The notes under the pieces were generated by a model, which was not told the DNA's origin, ran no database searches, and saw only the letters and a program-made list of their open reading frames with translations. A DNA stretch of 17,570 nt from Thioalkalivibrio sp. GTDB taxonomy: Bacteria; Pseudomonadota; Gammaproteobacteria; Ectothiorhodospirales; Ectothiorhodospiraceae. A program made the position numbers and the translations under genes. The stretch is taken from positions 1 through 17,570 of the forward strand of contig JAGTVE010000076.1 in NCBI GenBank assembly GCA_018224485.1, given 5' to 3'. Shown in pieces: positions 7,164 to 14,534 of this stretch; positions within the stretch are counted from its first letter, which is position 1, and each line of letters starts with the position of its first letter.

Positions 7164-7493
7164 ATGCAGATCAATCTGACCGGCCATCACGTCGATATCA
7201 CCGACCCACTGCGTGACTACGTTCAGGACAAGTTCGGTCGCCTGGAACGGCACTTCGACCAGGTGATCGACATCCATGTCGTGCTCACGGTGGAGAAGAA
7301 CCACAACAAGGCGGAGGCCAACCTTCAGGTCAGCGGCAACCACATCCATGCGTATGCGACGCACGAGGACATGTACGCCGCAATCGACGGCCTCATCGAC
7401 AAGACCGACCGGCAGTTGATCAAGCACAAGGAGAAGATGAAGGACCATCACCGCGCCGAGGGCGTGCAGCTCAACCGACAGCAAACCGCCTGA
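7164..7493 (+). CDS. hpf: Hpf, ribosome hibernation promoting factor (short form)
   Basis: Ribosome-associated cold-shock/hibernation protein that binds the 30S decoding region and helps pair 70S ribosomes into inactive dimers in stationary phase. At 109 residues it is the short form found in gammaproteobacteria, lacking the C-terminal dimerisation domain of long Hpf. Family features are the start MQINLTGHHVDITDPLRDYV, the beta strand block HVVLTVEKNHNKAEANLQV, and EDMYAAIDGLIDKTDRQLIKHKEK, which lies on the rRNA-binding basic face. The ATG at 7164 has AAGGAG 7 bases upstream, and the in-frame GTG at 7158 is too close to that site. ptsN follows after 3 bases. Confidence 0.96.
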   Translation: MQINLTGHHVDITDPLRDYVQDKFGRLERHFDQVIDIHVVLTVEKNHNKAEANLQVSGNHIHAYATHEDMYAAIDGLIDKTDRQLIKHKEKMKDHHRAEGVQLNRQQTA

Positions 7494-7496
7494 GCA

Positions 7497-7958
7497 ATGC
7501 AGATCGCCGATCTCGTCCGGGAGGACCAGGTTTGCCTGGACGCCGGCATCACCAGCAAGAAACGCGCGCTGGAACGGCTCGGTGAACTCCTGGCCGTGGA
7601 TGACGCCGGTCCCTCGGCCGGCCTGATCTTCGATGCCCTCTCGGCGCGGGAGCGGCTCGGCTCCACCGGTCTCGGCCATGGAGTGGCCATTCCCCACGGG
7701 CGCATGGCCGAGATCGAAAAGCCGAGAGTCGGGGTACTGCGGCTGGAGCAGGGGGTGGACTTCGAGGCCATCGACCATGAACCGGTCGACATCCTGATCG
7801 CGCTGATCGTGCCGGAGGAATCCACCGGCGAACACCTGGACCTGCTGGCGCAGCTGGCACGCGTGCTGTCCCAGCCCGACAACATCGCCGCGCTCCGGCA
7901 CAGCACCGACGCCCCCACCCTGCACCTCGCCGCCAGCACCGCCTTCCGCGATGTCTGA
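7497..7958 (+). CDS. ptsN: PtsN, nitrogen-related EIIA (EIIA-Ntr)
   Basis: Regulatory phosphocarrier of the nitrogen PTS branch, phosphorylated by an HPr-type protein and acting on potassium transport, sensor kinases and metabolism rather than sugar uptake. The 153-residue product contains the EIIA type 2 active site GLGHGVAIPHGR, with phospho-accepting His67. Further blocks are FDALSARERLGSTG, DFEAIDHEPVDILIALIVPEE and HLDLLAQLARVLS. Length and order match PtsN. It starts 3 bases after hpf with no obvious ribosome site and overlaps hprK by 8 bases, so its translation is probably coupled to both neighbours. Its likely phosphate donor, HPr, is encoded four genes downstream. Confidence 0.96.
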   Translation: MQIADLVREDQVCLDAGITSKKRALERLGELLAVDDAGPSAGLIFDALSARERLGSTGLGHGVAIPHGRMAEIEKPRVGVLRLEQGVDFEAIDHEPVDILIALIVPEESTGEHLDLLAQLARVLSQPDNIAALRHSTDAPTLHLAASTAFRDV

Positions 7959-8916
7959 ACGCCTCAGTCTCGCCGAGCTCGTCGCCGCCCTCGGGCCGCG
8001 CACCGGGCTGGTGTACGTTCATGGCGAGGCCGAGGCGCACGACCGGATCCTGCACGAGGCCGACGACGCCGATCTGCCGATGGCCGGTCACTTCAACATG
8101 ATCCGACCCAACCGCATCCAGGTGATCGGCGATATCGAGGCCCGCCATATCGAGACGCTGCAGCCCGCGGAGCACGAGTGCCTGATCCTGGATCTCGCCG
8201 CCACCGGCACAGTGGCCGTGGTCTTCGCAGAGGGCACCTGCCCGTTCGAGACCCTGCCGCCCGAGTGCGGAAATCCCTTGCCCGCGGTCCTCTGCACGAG
8301 TATCGGAAGCCACGAACTGATCGGACTGCTGCGCTATTTTCTGCAGAACCGGCTGGCGCGCTCCGTGGTCCGCCACGGGGTATTCATGGAGATCCTCGGG
8401 GCCGGCGTGCTGATCAGCGGCGAGTCCAGCGTCGGGAAGAGCGAGGTCGCACTGGAACTCGTGAGCCGCGGCCATCGGCTGATCGCCGACGATGCACCGG
8501 AGTTCGCCCGCATCGCGCCGGACATCATCCGCGGGACCTGTCCCCCGCTGCTGCGCGACCTGCTGGAGGTCCGCGGTCTCGGGGTCCTGAACATCCGGGC
8601 GATGTACGGAGATTCCGCGATCAAGCGCGGCAAGTATCTACGCCTGATCATCGACCTGCGCGACTGGGACGAGCACGCCACCCTCCCGGACGACCGCATG
8701 AACGGCTGCCGGGGAGAGGAGGACGTGCTCGGCCTGCGGATCCCGGTCGTCAGCCTTCCGGTCGCGCCGGGACGCAACATCGCGGTAATGATCGAGGCGG
8801 CGGTCCGTGCCCATCTGTTGCGGCTGCAGGGGTACGCGGCCGGGGATGATCTGCGCACGCGGCTGCGTAACCGTCTGGAGTCGGAACCCGCGGTCGCCCA
8901 AGGGAACCAGGGCTGA
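7951..8916 (+). CDS. hprK: HprK, HPr kinase/phosphorylase
   Basis: Bifunctional enzyme that phosphorylates HPr on Ser46 and reverses it by phosphorolysis, adjusting PTS flow to metabolic state. The 321-residue product has an N-terminal domain (about 1-130) and a C-terminal kinase domain. The kinase domain holds RHGVFMEI (His142), the P-loop GESSVGKSE (157-165), RGHRLIADDAPEF with the Asp pair 180-181, and the HprK signature EVRGLGVLNIRAMYG (206-220). In the P-loop a serine replaces the more usual second glycine (GESG), but the essential Gly-Lys-Ser remains. The gene is absent from this cluster in enteric bacteria but present in many beta- and some other gammaproteobacteria. It overlaps ptsN by 8 bases and precedes rapZ by 2. 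Confidence 0.96.
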   Translation: MSERLSLAELVAALGPRTGLVYVHGEAEAHDRILHEADDADLPMAGHFNMIRPNRIQVIGDIEARHIETLQPAEHECLILDLAATGTVAVVFAEGTCPFETLPPECGNPLPAVLCTSIGSHELIGLLRYFLQNRLARSVVRHGVFMEILGAGVLISGESSVGKSEVALELVSRGHRLIADDAPEFARIAPDIIRGTCPPLLRDLLEVRGLGVLNIRAMYGDSAIKRGKYLRLIIDLRDWDEHATLPDDRMNGCRGEEDVLGLRIPVVSLPVAPGRNIAVMIEAAVRAHLLRLQGYAAGDDLRTRLRNRLESEPAVAQGNQG

Positions 8917-8918
8917 CC

Positions 8919-9800
8919 ATGCGGCTGCTACTGCTCAGCGGCCTGTCCGGCTCGGGAAAGACGGTGGCCCTGCACACGCTCGAGGACGAGGGCTTCTTCT
9001 GCGTCGACAACCTGCCTCTGAACCTGCTGAACGACCTGATCCAGGAGCTGCGTACGGGAAGCCACCGCAACGATGGAAGGGTGGCGGTCGGGGTGGACGT
9101 GCGCAGTGGCCGCGACGCGCTGCAGGGCCTGCCGGAGAACCTGGCGGGACTGCGCGAGCAGGGGCTGCAGGTCGAGCTCGTCTTCCTGCACGCGTCGGAC
9201 GAGGCGCTGCTGCGCCGCTATCACCACACACGACGCCGGCACCCGCTGGCGCGCAAGGGCGTGCCGCTGGTCGAGGGGCTGGCCCTGGAACGGGAGTGGC
9301 TCGGGCCGATCGCCGCGAACGCCGACGTGAGCATCGACAGCAGCGACCTGACCATGCACGATCTGGCCCGGCAGGTGCGGGCCCGCCTGGCGACGCACGA
9401 GGCGGGGAACCTGTCGCTCCTCTTTCAGTCCTTCGGGTTCAAGCACGGCGTGCCGGTGGACGCGGACTTTGTCTTCGACGTGCGCTGCCTGCCCAACCCG
9501 CACTACGAGACGGGGCTCAGGCATCGCACGGGCCATGAGGCTCCGGTCGTCGCCTTCCTGGAGGCCCATCGCGAGGTCGAGGAGATGTTCGACAGCATCC
9601 AGGCCCACCTGCAGCGCTGGCTTCCGCGCTTCGCGGAGGGCCATCGCAGTTACCTGACGGTGGCCATCGGCTGTACGGGCGGACGCCACCGCTCCGTCTA
9701 CTTCGCCGACCGGCTCGCCGGCGCCTGGCGCGGCGTGCGGAATTTTACCGTGAGCACCCGTCACCGGGAGCTCGACGATCATCTGACGGACGCGGAGTGA
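8919..9800 (+). CDS. rapZ: RapZ, RNase adapter / glucosamine-6-phosphate-sensing nucleotide-binding protein
   Basis: In enterobacteria RapZ binds glucosamine-6-phosphate and presents the small RNA GlmZ to RNase E, thereby setting GlmS levels for cell-wall and LPS amino sugars. The 293-residue product has the P-loop GLSGSGKT (8-15) followed by EDEGFFCVDNLPLNLL. Near residues 251-259 it carries the C-terminal GCTGGRHRS motif, part of the conserved sugar-phosphate and RNA-binding domain. It is slightly longer than E. coli RapZ (284). Whether GlmY/GlmZ RNAs exist in this organism cannot be judged; outside enterobacteria the role may differ. It starts 2 bases after hprK and ends 4 before the EIIA gene. 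Confidence 0.96.
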   Translation: MRLLLLSGLSGSGKTVALHTLEDEGFFCVDNLPLNLLNDLIQELRTGSHRNDGRVAVGVDVRSGRDALQGLPENLAGLREQGLQVELVFLHASDEALLRRYHHTRRRHPLARKGVPLVEGLALEREWLGPIAANADVSIDSSDLTMHDLARQVRARLATHEAGNLSLLFQSFGFKHGVPVDADFVFDVRCLPNPHYETGLRHRTGHEAPVVAFLEAHREVEEMFDSIQAHLQRWLPRFAEGHRSYLTVAIGCTGGRHRSVYFADRLAGAWRGVRNFTVSTRHRELDDHLTDAE

Positions 9801-9804
9801 AGCG

Positions 9805-10230
9805 ATGTCGGTCGGTCTGCTACTGATCACCCACCAGAACCTCGGAGAGACGCTGCTGCAGACGGCTGGCAGCATGCTCGGTGAGATGCCGCAGGCCTGC
9901 GACGCCCTGCCGATGTCGCAAAGCGATGATCCCGAGACGATCGAATCCGCCGCACGGACCCGAATCGGGGCCCTCGACAGCGGTGACGGGGTGCTGATCC
10001 TGACCGACATGTTCGGGTCGACGCCGGCGAACGTGGCCAGCCGGCTGGCCCGGGGCTCGAGCCGGCGGGTGATCGCCGGCGTCAACCTGCCAATGCTCGT
10101 GCGGGTGCTGAATTATCGTGATCTGCCGCTGAGCGAGCTCGTGAACAAGGCGCTCAGCGGCGGGCACGACGGCATCCTGCTCTGCGACCAGGAGTGTTCG
10201 GATGCCGCAGCGCGCAGTGCCCATCGTTAA
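9805..10230 (+). CDS. Mannose-family PTS EIIA protein (regulatory, permease-less)
   Basis: A 141-residue soluble EIIA of the mannose/fructose/sorbose family. It starts MSVGLLLITHQNLGETLL, with the phosphorylatable His10 in ITHQN. The rest has family blocks SGDGVLILTDMFGSTPANVASRL and VIAGVNLPMLVRVLNYRD. No EIIB, EIIC or EIID genes accompany it, so it is more likely a phosphate acceptor or regulator than part of a sugar importer. Similar lone EIIA-Man genes follow rapZ in hprK-containing proteobacteria. GGAG lies upstream of the ATG at 9805. The last 29 bases overlap the HPr gene in another frame; the extra C-terminal tail (ECSDAAARSAHR) is a by-product of that overlap. Confidence 0.93.
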   Translation: MSVGLLLITHQNLGETLLQTAGSMLGEMPQACDALPMSQSDDPETIESAARTRIGALDSGDGVLILTDMFGSTPANVASRLARGSSRRVIAGVNLPMLVRVLNYRDLPLSELVNKALSGGHDGILLCDQECSDAAARSAHR

Positions 10231-10474
10231 CCGGCTCGGCATGCATGCACGGGCCGCCGCCAAGTTCGTGGGACTCGCGAGCCAGTACCAGGCCAACGTG
10301 CTGGTGAGCCGCCAGGGACGCGAGGTGAACGGCAAGAGCATCATGGGCGTGATGATGCTGGCCGCCGCGCAGGGCACGGAGGTCGAGATCCGCACCGAGG
10401 GCGCCCCCGACGCGGAAGACGCGCTGGAGGCCCTGAGCGACCTGGTGGCCAACCGCTTCGGCGAGGAGAGCTAG
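10202..10474 (+). CDS. ptsH: HPr-like phosphocarrier protein
   Basis: Small phosphocarrier that receives phosphate from enzyme I on His15 and passes it to EIIA proteins. The 90-residue product has LGMHARAAAKFV with His15 at the normal position and NGKSIMGVMMLAAAQG with Ser46, the HprK target site. The intact Ser46 and the hprK gene four genes upstream argue for a regulated HPr rather than a pure NPr. The symbol ptsO would also be acceptable by location. GGAG lies about 7-8 bases before the ATG at 10202. Enzyme I (ptsI/ptsP) is not in the window. The stop codon is part of a hairpin (10474-10488), after which the opposite-strand gene converges. Confidence 0.94.
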   Translation: MPQRAVPIVNRLGMHARAAAKFVGLASQYQANVLVSRQGREVNGKSIMGVMMLAAAQGTEVEIRTEGAPDAEDALEALSDLVANRFGEES

Positions 10475-10519
10475 CGCGAAAATCGCGCACTCTCCTCTCC
10501 CCCGCTTGCGGGAGAGGGG
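10474..10519. terminator. Paired hairpins between convergent genes
   Basis: Two stem-loops follow the HPr gene. The first is GCGCGA(AAA)TCGCGC at 10474-10488, starting on the last base of the stop codon. The second is CCTCTCCC (10494-10501) pairing with GGGAGAGG (10510-10517) over an 8-base loop, with two more possible pairs outside. The latter resembles a CTCTCCC/GGGAGAG repeat common between genes in GC-rich gammaproteobacteria. Neither is followed by a clean T-run. Position between convergent genes favours a bidirectional transcription end. Confidence 0.5.
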
Positions 10520-10547
10520 CCGGGGGTGAGGGCCGGGGGTGAGGGCC
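10518..10547. repeat. 13-bp tandem repeat (2.3 copies)
   Basis: The unit GGCCGGGGGTGAG occurs exactly twice (10518-10530 and 10531-10543), followed by a partial GGCC (10544-10547). It adjoins the second hairpin of the convergent intergenic region and appears to be a duplication within a common intergenic repeat. Confidence 0.8.
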
Positions 10548-10562
10548 TTGGAGCGAGCCCGA

Positions 10563-11492
10563 TCACAGCGGCAGGCCCTGCAGGACCGCGAACCAGAGCG
10601 GCAGCGTGACCAGGGAGACTGCGGTGGTTAGGGTGACTGCGGCCGCGTAGAACCCGGTGTCCAGACCGAAGCGGTCACAGAACACCAGCCCCAGCACCAT
10701 CGCGGGCATCGCGGTCTCCAGGATCGTCGCGATGCCCGGCACGCCCTCGAGCCCCAGACCGGCCGCGAGACCCAGGGCCACCAGCGGCGCGAGCAGCAGC
10801 TGGATCACCGTCACCGCCGCGAGCGCCGGCGCATCGGCCGCGCGGAAGCGGTCGAAGACCAGCGCCAGGCCGACCGAGAACAGCATCAGCGGTGTGACCG
10901 CGTGGCCGAGAAAGCCCAGCCACTCGTCCAGCCAAACAGGCAGGGGCGTGCCGGTCAGATTCAGGGACACCGCAAGCAGCGCGGCCCAGACCGAGGGCAC
11001 TGCGAGAAGGCCCCGCAATGGCGACACCGCCCGGTCCCCGCGATCCCCGTAGTGCCGTCCGATCAGCACGCCCACCGTGAGCAGCATCGGCAGCGCAGCG
11101 AAGAGGTCGAACTGGATCGCGACTGCCCGCCCCTCGTCCCCGAAGAGGCGGTCGAGGATCGGCAGACCGAGGTAGACCGCGTTCGGCCACGCGGCCACCA
11201 GGAACATGGCCCCGGTTGCAGCGCGGCTCGACAGGCAGACGCGGCAGGCCAGGCCCGCCATCGCCAGTGCCGCGAGCACCGTCAACCCGGCCACCGCGGC
11301 AATCTGCACGGAGACCAGGCCCACCGGGGCCGCCCAAAGCACCTTCAGCACCAGCGCCGGCAGCAGCAGGTAGTAGACCAGCGTGGTCAGCACACGCCGG
11401 GTCTCGTCGCCGTCCAGCCCCCCGGGCCGAAGCCGGCTCCATGCCACGCCGCAGGCGATCAGCGCGCCCATCTGGGCCATCACACCCAGCAC
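10563..11492 (-). CDS. AEC-family (auxin efflux carrier-like) membrane transporter
   Basis: A 309-residue, strongly hydrophobic protein with about ten predicted transmembrane segments in two halves, of the bacterial AEC/bile-acid-sodium-symporter-like fold. Supporting features are the first-helix block MAQMGALIACGVAW, LVYYLLLPALVLKVL, the loop AAWPNAVYLGLPIL and the second-half ETAMPAMVLGLVFCDRFGLD, where bacterial AEC proteins carry a conserved small-residue/Pro motif. Such proteins export or import organic acids or remain unassigned, so no substrate is claimed. The GTG at 11492 gives full length but has no ribosome site, and a hairpin (11502-11516) lies just before it. ATGs at 11480 and 11471 are alternatives. 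It is 35 bases downstream of the thioredoxin gene. Confidence 0.85.
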   Translation of the reverse strand: MLGVMAQMGALIACGVAWSRLRPGGLDGDETRRVLTTLVYYLLLPALVLKVLWAAPVGLVSVQIAAVAGLTVLAALAMAGLACRVCLSSRAATGAMFLVAAWPNAVYLGLPILDRLFGDEGRAVAIQFDLFAALPMLLTVGVLIGRHYGDRGDRAVSPLRGLLAVPSVWAALLAVSLNLTGTPLPVWLDEWLGFLGHAVTPLMLFSVGLALVFDRFRAADAPALAAVTVIQLLLAPLVALGLAAGLGLEGVPGIATILETAMPAMVLGLVFCDRFGLDTGFYAAAVTLTTAVSLVTLPLWFAVLQGLPL

Positions 11493-11527
11493 GAATGTGC
11501 GCGCCCGCCGCGGGCGTCAGGCCTCCG

Positions 11528-11905
11528 TCAGGCGCCTTCGGCACCCTCCTGCTGGCGGCGGATGTCCTCGTGCACCTGCGCCATGTCCAGGGCCTTGACC
11601 TTGGCGATCACGTCATCCAGCTGCCCTGCACTGAGCATCCCGGGCTGCGAGAAGATGATCACCTGCTCGCGGAAGATCATCAGGGTGGGGATGGACCGGA
11701 TCTGGAAGGCGGCGGCCAGTGACTGCTGCTCCTCGGTGTTCACCTTCGCAAACGCCACGCCTTCGTGCTGCTCCGAGGCCGCCTCGAAGGTCGGTGCAAA
11801 CGCCCGGCAGGGTGCGCACCACGGTGCCCAGAAGTCGACGACCACGATGTCACTGCCGGTCACGGTGGATTCAAAGTTTTCCTGGGTCAGTTCCTGAACA
11901 GCCAT
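11528..11905 (-). CDS. Thioredoxin-family protein
   Basis: Small cytoplasmic disulfide reductase of 125 residues without signal peptide. It has the FWAPWCAPCRAFAP active site with Cys30 and Cys33 (WCAPC instead of the common WCGPC), the cis-proline loop SIPTLMIF (Pro73) and the usual alternating strand/helix pattern. The tail of about 15 residues after the thioredoxin fold (VHEDIRRQQEGAEGA) is charged and probably helical or disordered. The ATG at 11905-11903 has GGGAG about 6 bases upstream. It follows the LON-domain gene after 52 bases, which contain a good sigma-70-like promoter, so it may be expressed independently. Whether it is the main thioredoxin of the cell cannot be told. Confidence 0.93.
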   Translation of the reverse strand: MAVQELTQENFESTVTGSDIVVVDFWAPWCAPCRAFAPTFEAASEQHEGVAFAKVNTEEQQSLAAAFQIRSIPTLMIFREQVIIFSQPGMLSAGQLDDVIAKVKALDMAQVHEDIRRQQEGAEGA

Positions 11906-11932
11906 CGGATGCTCCCGTTAAGTCTTGCGCCG

Positions 11933-11961
11933 ACCATACCAGCACACGCTGCTGCTGTCAG
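11933..11961 (-). promoter_or_regulatory. Candidate extended -10 promoter for the thioredoxin gene
   Basis: On the minus strand CTGACA (11961-11956, five of six matches to the -35) is followed after exactly 17 bases by TATGGT (11938-11933, four of six). A TG at 11941-11940 gives the TGn extended -10. The -35 overlaps the stop codon of the LON-domain gene. A start about 6-8 bases downstream of the -10 would leave a leader of roughly 20 bases with a GGGAG ribosome site. Confidence 0.5.
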
Positions 11962-12539
11962 GGATTCTGCGCGGCCATCATGGCTGCCCGCAGGCGCTGA
12001 AGCCGCTGCAGGGGGTCGTCCTCCTCCAGCAGCTCCTGCCTGATCCGGAGGTCCAGCGGAAGCAGTTCCACCAGCCGGCCGGCCACCCATGCGGCATCGC
12101 CGATGCTGCGCTCGAGATGGGACCAGGGCGCACCGAGCTGCTCGAGCAGGCGGTCGAGCAGTCCGGAGAGCGACGCATATTCCACCGGCAGTTCAACTGG
12201 CGGCCATTCCTCCAGCGGCGCGATCTCCGCCACCAGGAGGCCATCGGGCCGGCGCTGGTGCGACCCCAGTCGCACGCGCTCCCGACCGCTGGCCAGGATC
12301 CCGAGCAGGCCGTCGGCCCGCTGTTCCCAGTCGATGATCTCCGCGCGCGTGCCAATGTCGAAGAAGTCGGTATCCGGCGCCGTTTCGGTCCCCTGGCGGA
12401 TGGCCACCACCACGAAGCCATCACCACTGCGCATGCATTCCCGGACCATGTCGATGTAGCGCGTCTCGAAGATACGCAGCGGCAGCAGTCCGCCCGGGAA
12501 CAGCACGGTGTTCAGCGGGAACAGCGGGACGGTCCTCAC
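11958..12539 (-). CDS. LON substrate-binding domain protein (no protease)
   Basis: A 193-residue protein consisting only of the N-terminal domain of Lon protease, lacking the AAA+ and peptidase parts. The opening VPLFPLNTVLFPGGLLPLRIFETRYIDMV pattern (residues 4 onward) is the family hallmark. Other typical blocks are GDGFVVVAIRQGTE, IGTRAEIIDWEQRADGLLGI and GRERVRL. Stand-alone LON-domain proteins are widespread in gammaproteobacteria; their role is unproven and may be peptide or protein binding. The start is GTG (12539-12537), sharing GTGA with the ubiX stop. It is a full-length member of the stand-alone family, not a truncated lon. Confidence 0.92.
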   Translation of the reverse strand: MRTVPLFPLNTVLFPGGLLPLRIFETRYIDMVRECMRSGDGFVVVAIRQGTETAPDTDFFDIGTRAEIIDWEQRADGLLGILASGRERVRLGSHQRRPDGLLVAEIAPLEEWPPVELPVEYASLSGLLDRLLEQLGAPWSHLERSIGDAAWVAGRLVELLPLDLRIRQELLEEDDPLQRLQRLRAAMMAAQNP

Positions 12540-13165
12540 TTGCCCTCCGCATGGGCCGGCGCGGTCCCCCAGCGGGGTCCGAGTTCGTGGGCGATCTCAA
12601 GGTGGTCCAGCACCCGTGCGGTCATGAAGTCCACCAGATCGTCCACGGTCCGCGGACGATCGTAGAAGGCCGGGTTCGCGGGCATGATCACCGCCCCCAT
12701 GCGGGCCAGGCGCAGCATGTTCTCGAGATGCACCTCCGAGAAGGGCGTCTCGCGAATCACCAGCACCAGCTTCCGCCGTTCCTTCAGCACCACGTCGGCG
12801 GCGCGCTCGATCAGGCTGCGCGACGCGCCGCTGGCGACGGCCGACAGGGTCGCGGTCGAGCAGGGGCAGACCACCATCGCGCGGGGCGCCGAGGAGCCGC
12901 TGGCCACCGGGGCCGTCCATTGCTCCGGACCGTAGCAGCGGATCTGGCCCGCTTCGGCGTCGAAGCGCTCGGCGAAGAAGCGCGCGATCTCCGCGGGCCT
13001 TCCGGGCACGGCGAGGTCGGTTTCCAGACCCAGCACCACCTGAGCGGGACGGGACAGCATCAGGTGCACCGGGACGCCCGCCCGCACCAGGCATTCGAGC
13101 AGTCGGATGCCGTACTGCACGCCCGATGCGCCGGTCAGGGCGAGGGCCAGATCAGATGCCGCCAT
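12536..13165 (-). CDS. ubiX: UbiX, flavin prenyltransferase
   Basis: Makes the prenylated FMN cofactor used by the UbiD decarboxylase in ubiquinone synthesis. The 209-residue flavoprotein shows LALTGASGVQYGIRLLE at the N-terminus (FMN phosphate binding), the central SSAPRAMVVCPCSTATLSAVASG block, and the C-terminal LVLVIRETPFSEVHLENML, all conserved UbiX motifs. GGGAG lies 7 bases before the ATG at 13165-13163. It overlaps mpl by 14 bases and the LON-domain gene by GTGA. A ubiD gene is not in this window. Pad1-type homologues acting with other UbiD enzymes look alike, but the proteobacterial core context favours ubiquinone synthesis. Confidence 0.96.
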   Translation of the reverse strand: MAASDLALALTGASGVQYGIRLLECLVRAGVPVHLMLSRPAQVVLGLETDLAVPGRPAEIARFFAERFDAEAGQIRCYGPEQWTAPVASGSSAPRAMVVCPCSTATLSAVASGASRSLIERAADVVLKERRKLVLVIRETPFSEVHLENMLRLARMGAVIMPANPAFYDRPRTVDDLVDFMTARVLDHLEIAHELGPRWGTAPAHAEGK

Positions 13166-14534
13166 CCCGGGTCTCCCGAAGGCGTGTCAACAGGGTCTCG
13201 TGGATGCCACCGAAGGCACCATTGCTCATGATAACCAACCAGTCGCCGGGACGCGCGGCACCCACCATCGCCTCCGCGATCTCTCCGATCGCGGCGGACA
13301 GGTACAGGCGCGTGCCCAGGCGTTCGCGGACCCCCGCGGGAGACCAGCGCAGCTCGTCGGGCAGGAAGAGGAAGACACGGTCCGCGTGCTCCAGGGCCCC
13401 ACCCAGTGTGTCCGCGTGCACCCCCATACGCATCGTGTTCGAACGCGGTTCGAGCGCGACCAGGAGCCGGCCCTCCTTCGGCATCGCCGCACGCAGACCC
13501 GCAAGGGTCACGCCGATCGCAGTGGGATGGTGGGCGAAATCGTCGATCACCCGGATGCCTCCCACCTCGCCCCGCACCTCCTGGCGGCGCCGCACCCCGG
13601 AGAACCGGCACAGGGCCTCGATGCCCCCTGCCAGCGAAACGCCAGCGTGGCGGGCGGCACCCAGTGCCGCCAGGGCGTTCTCGATGTTGTGCGCGCCGGT
13701 CAGGGACCAGCGAACCTCGCCGACCGGTCGCCGCCCGGCCCGAACCTCGAAGCGCGAACCCTCCGGATTCAGCGCGCGGGCGTCCAGGTCCGCCGCGCTG
13801 CCCGCGCTGAAACGGACCACCGGTGTCCAGCAGCCCTGCTCCAGCACCCGCTCAAGCGAGGGACTCGCGGCGTTCACCAGGACCTGGCCCTGCCCCGGTA
13901 CAGTACGCAGCAAGTGATGGAACTGCCGCTCGATCGATGCCAGATCAGGGTAGATATCCGCATGATCATACTCGAGATTGTTCAGGATCACGGTTCGCGG
14001 CCGGTAGTGGACGAACTTGGCGCGCTTGTCGAAGAAGGCGCAGTCGTACTCGTCGGCCTCGATCACGAAGAAGGCACCCCCGCCGAGCCGTGCGCTGACT
14101 CCGAAGTCCTGCGGCACGCCCCCGATCAGGAATCCCGGATCCAGCCCCGCGGCCTGTAGCACGAAGGCGAGCATGCTGGCGGTCGTGGTCTTCCCATGCG
14201 TCCCGGCGACGGCCAGCACCCAGCGCCCCTGGAGGATGTTCTCGGCCAGCCACTGCGGTCCCGAAACGTAGGGCAGACCGCGGTCCAGCATCGCCTCCAC
14301 CACCGGCAGTCCACGGCGCATCACGTTGCCGACGACGATCAGCGCCTCGCCGGGGAGATCCTCGGGCCGGTAGCCCTCGCAGTACGGAATGCCGGCCTGG
14401 CGCAGCTGCCCATCCATCGGGGGATAGAGGTTCTGGTCGGCGCCCGAGACCTTCACACCGGACGCGGCCGCCAGCTGGGCCAGACCGCCCATGAAGGTTC
14501 CGCCGATCCCGAGCACGTGGATCGGCGGGCTCAT
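13152..14534 (-). CDS. mpl: Mpl, UDP-MurNAc:L-alanyl-gamma-D-glutamyl-meso-DAP ligase
   Basis: Cytoplasmic Mur-ligase relative that attaches recycled murein tripeptide to UDP-MurNAc, bypassing MurC, MurD and MurE. The 460-residue product has the N-terminal nucleotide-binding loop IGGTFMGGLAQLA (10-22; MurC has a different sequence here), ATP P-loop GTHGKTTT (111-118), EADEYDCAFFDKR, NLEYDHADIYPDL, AHNIENALAAL and the C-terminal EPRSNTMRMGVH, a Mpl hallmark. The length agrees with E. coli Mpl (457). The ATG at 14534-14532 forms ATGA with the preceding membrane-protein gene, and the end overlaps ubiX by 14 bases. Confidence 0.97.
   Translation of the reverse strand: MSPPIHVLGIGGTFMGGLAQLAAASGVKVSGADQNLYPPMDGQLRQAGIPYCEGYRPEDLPGEALIVVGNVMRRGLPVVEAMLDRGLPYVSGPQWLAENILQGRWVLAVAGTHGKTTTASMLAFVLQAAGLDPGFLIGGVPQDFGVSARLGGGAFFVIEADEYDCAFFDKRAKFVHYRPRTVILNNLEYDHADIYPDLASIERQFHHLLRTVPGQGQVLVNAASPSLERVLEQGCWTPVVRFSAGSAADLDARALNPEGSRFEVRAGRRPVGEVRWSLTGAHNIENALAALGAARHAGVSLAGGIEALCRFSGVRRRQEVRGEVGGIRVIDDFAHHPTAIGVTLAGLRAAMPKEGRLLVALEPRSNTMRMGVHADTLGGALEHADRVFLFLPDELRWSPAGVRERLGTRLYLSAAIGEIAEAMVGAARPGDWLVIMSNGAFGGIHETLLTRLRETRDGGI

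Noticed and set aside
6279..8003. 574-codon minus-strand open frame opposite rpoN/hpf/ptsN
   Set aside because: It spans three conserved plus-strand genes and has no domain of its own.
11958..12539. Truncated lon protease pseudogene
   Set aside because: The LON-domain protein starts and stops cleanly, fits the length of stand-alone members, and is coupled to ubiX; no ATPase remnants follow.
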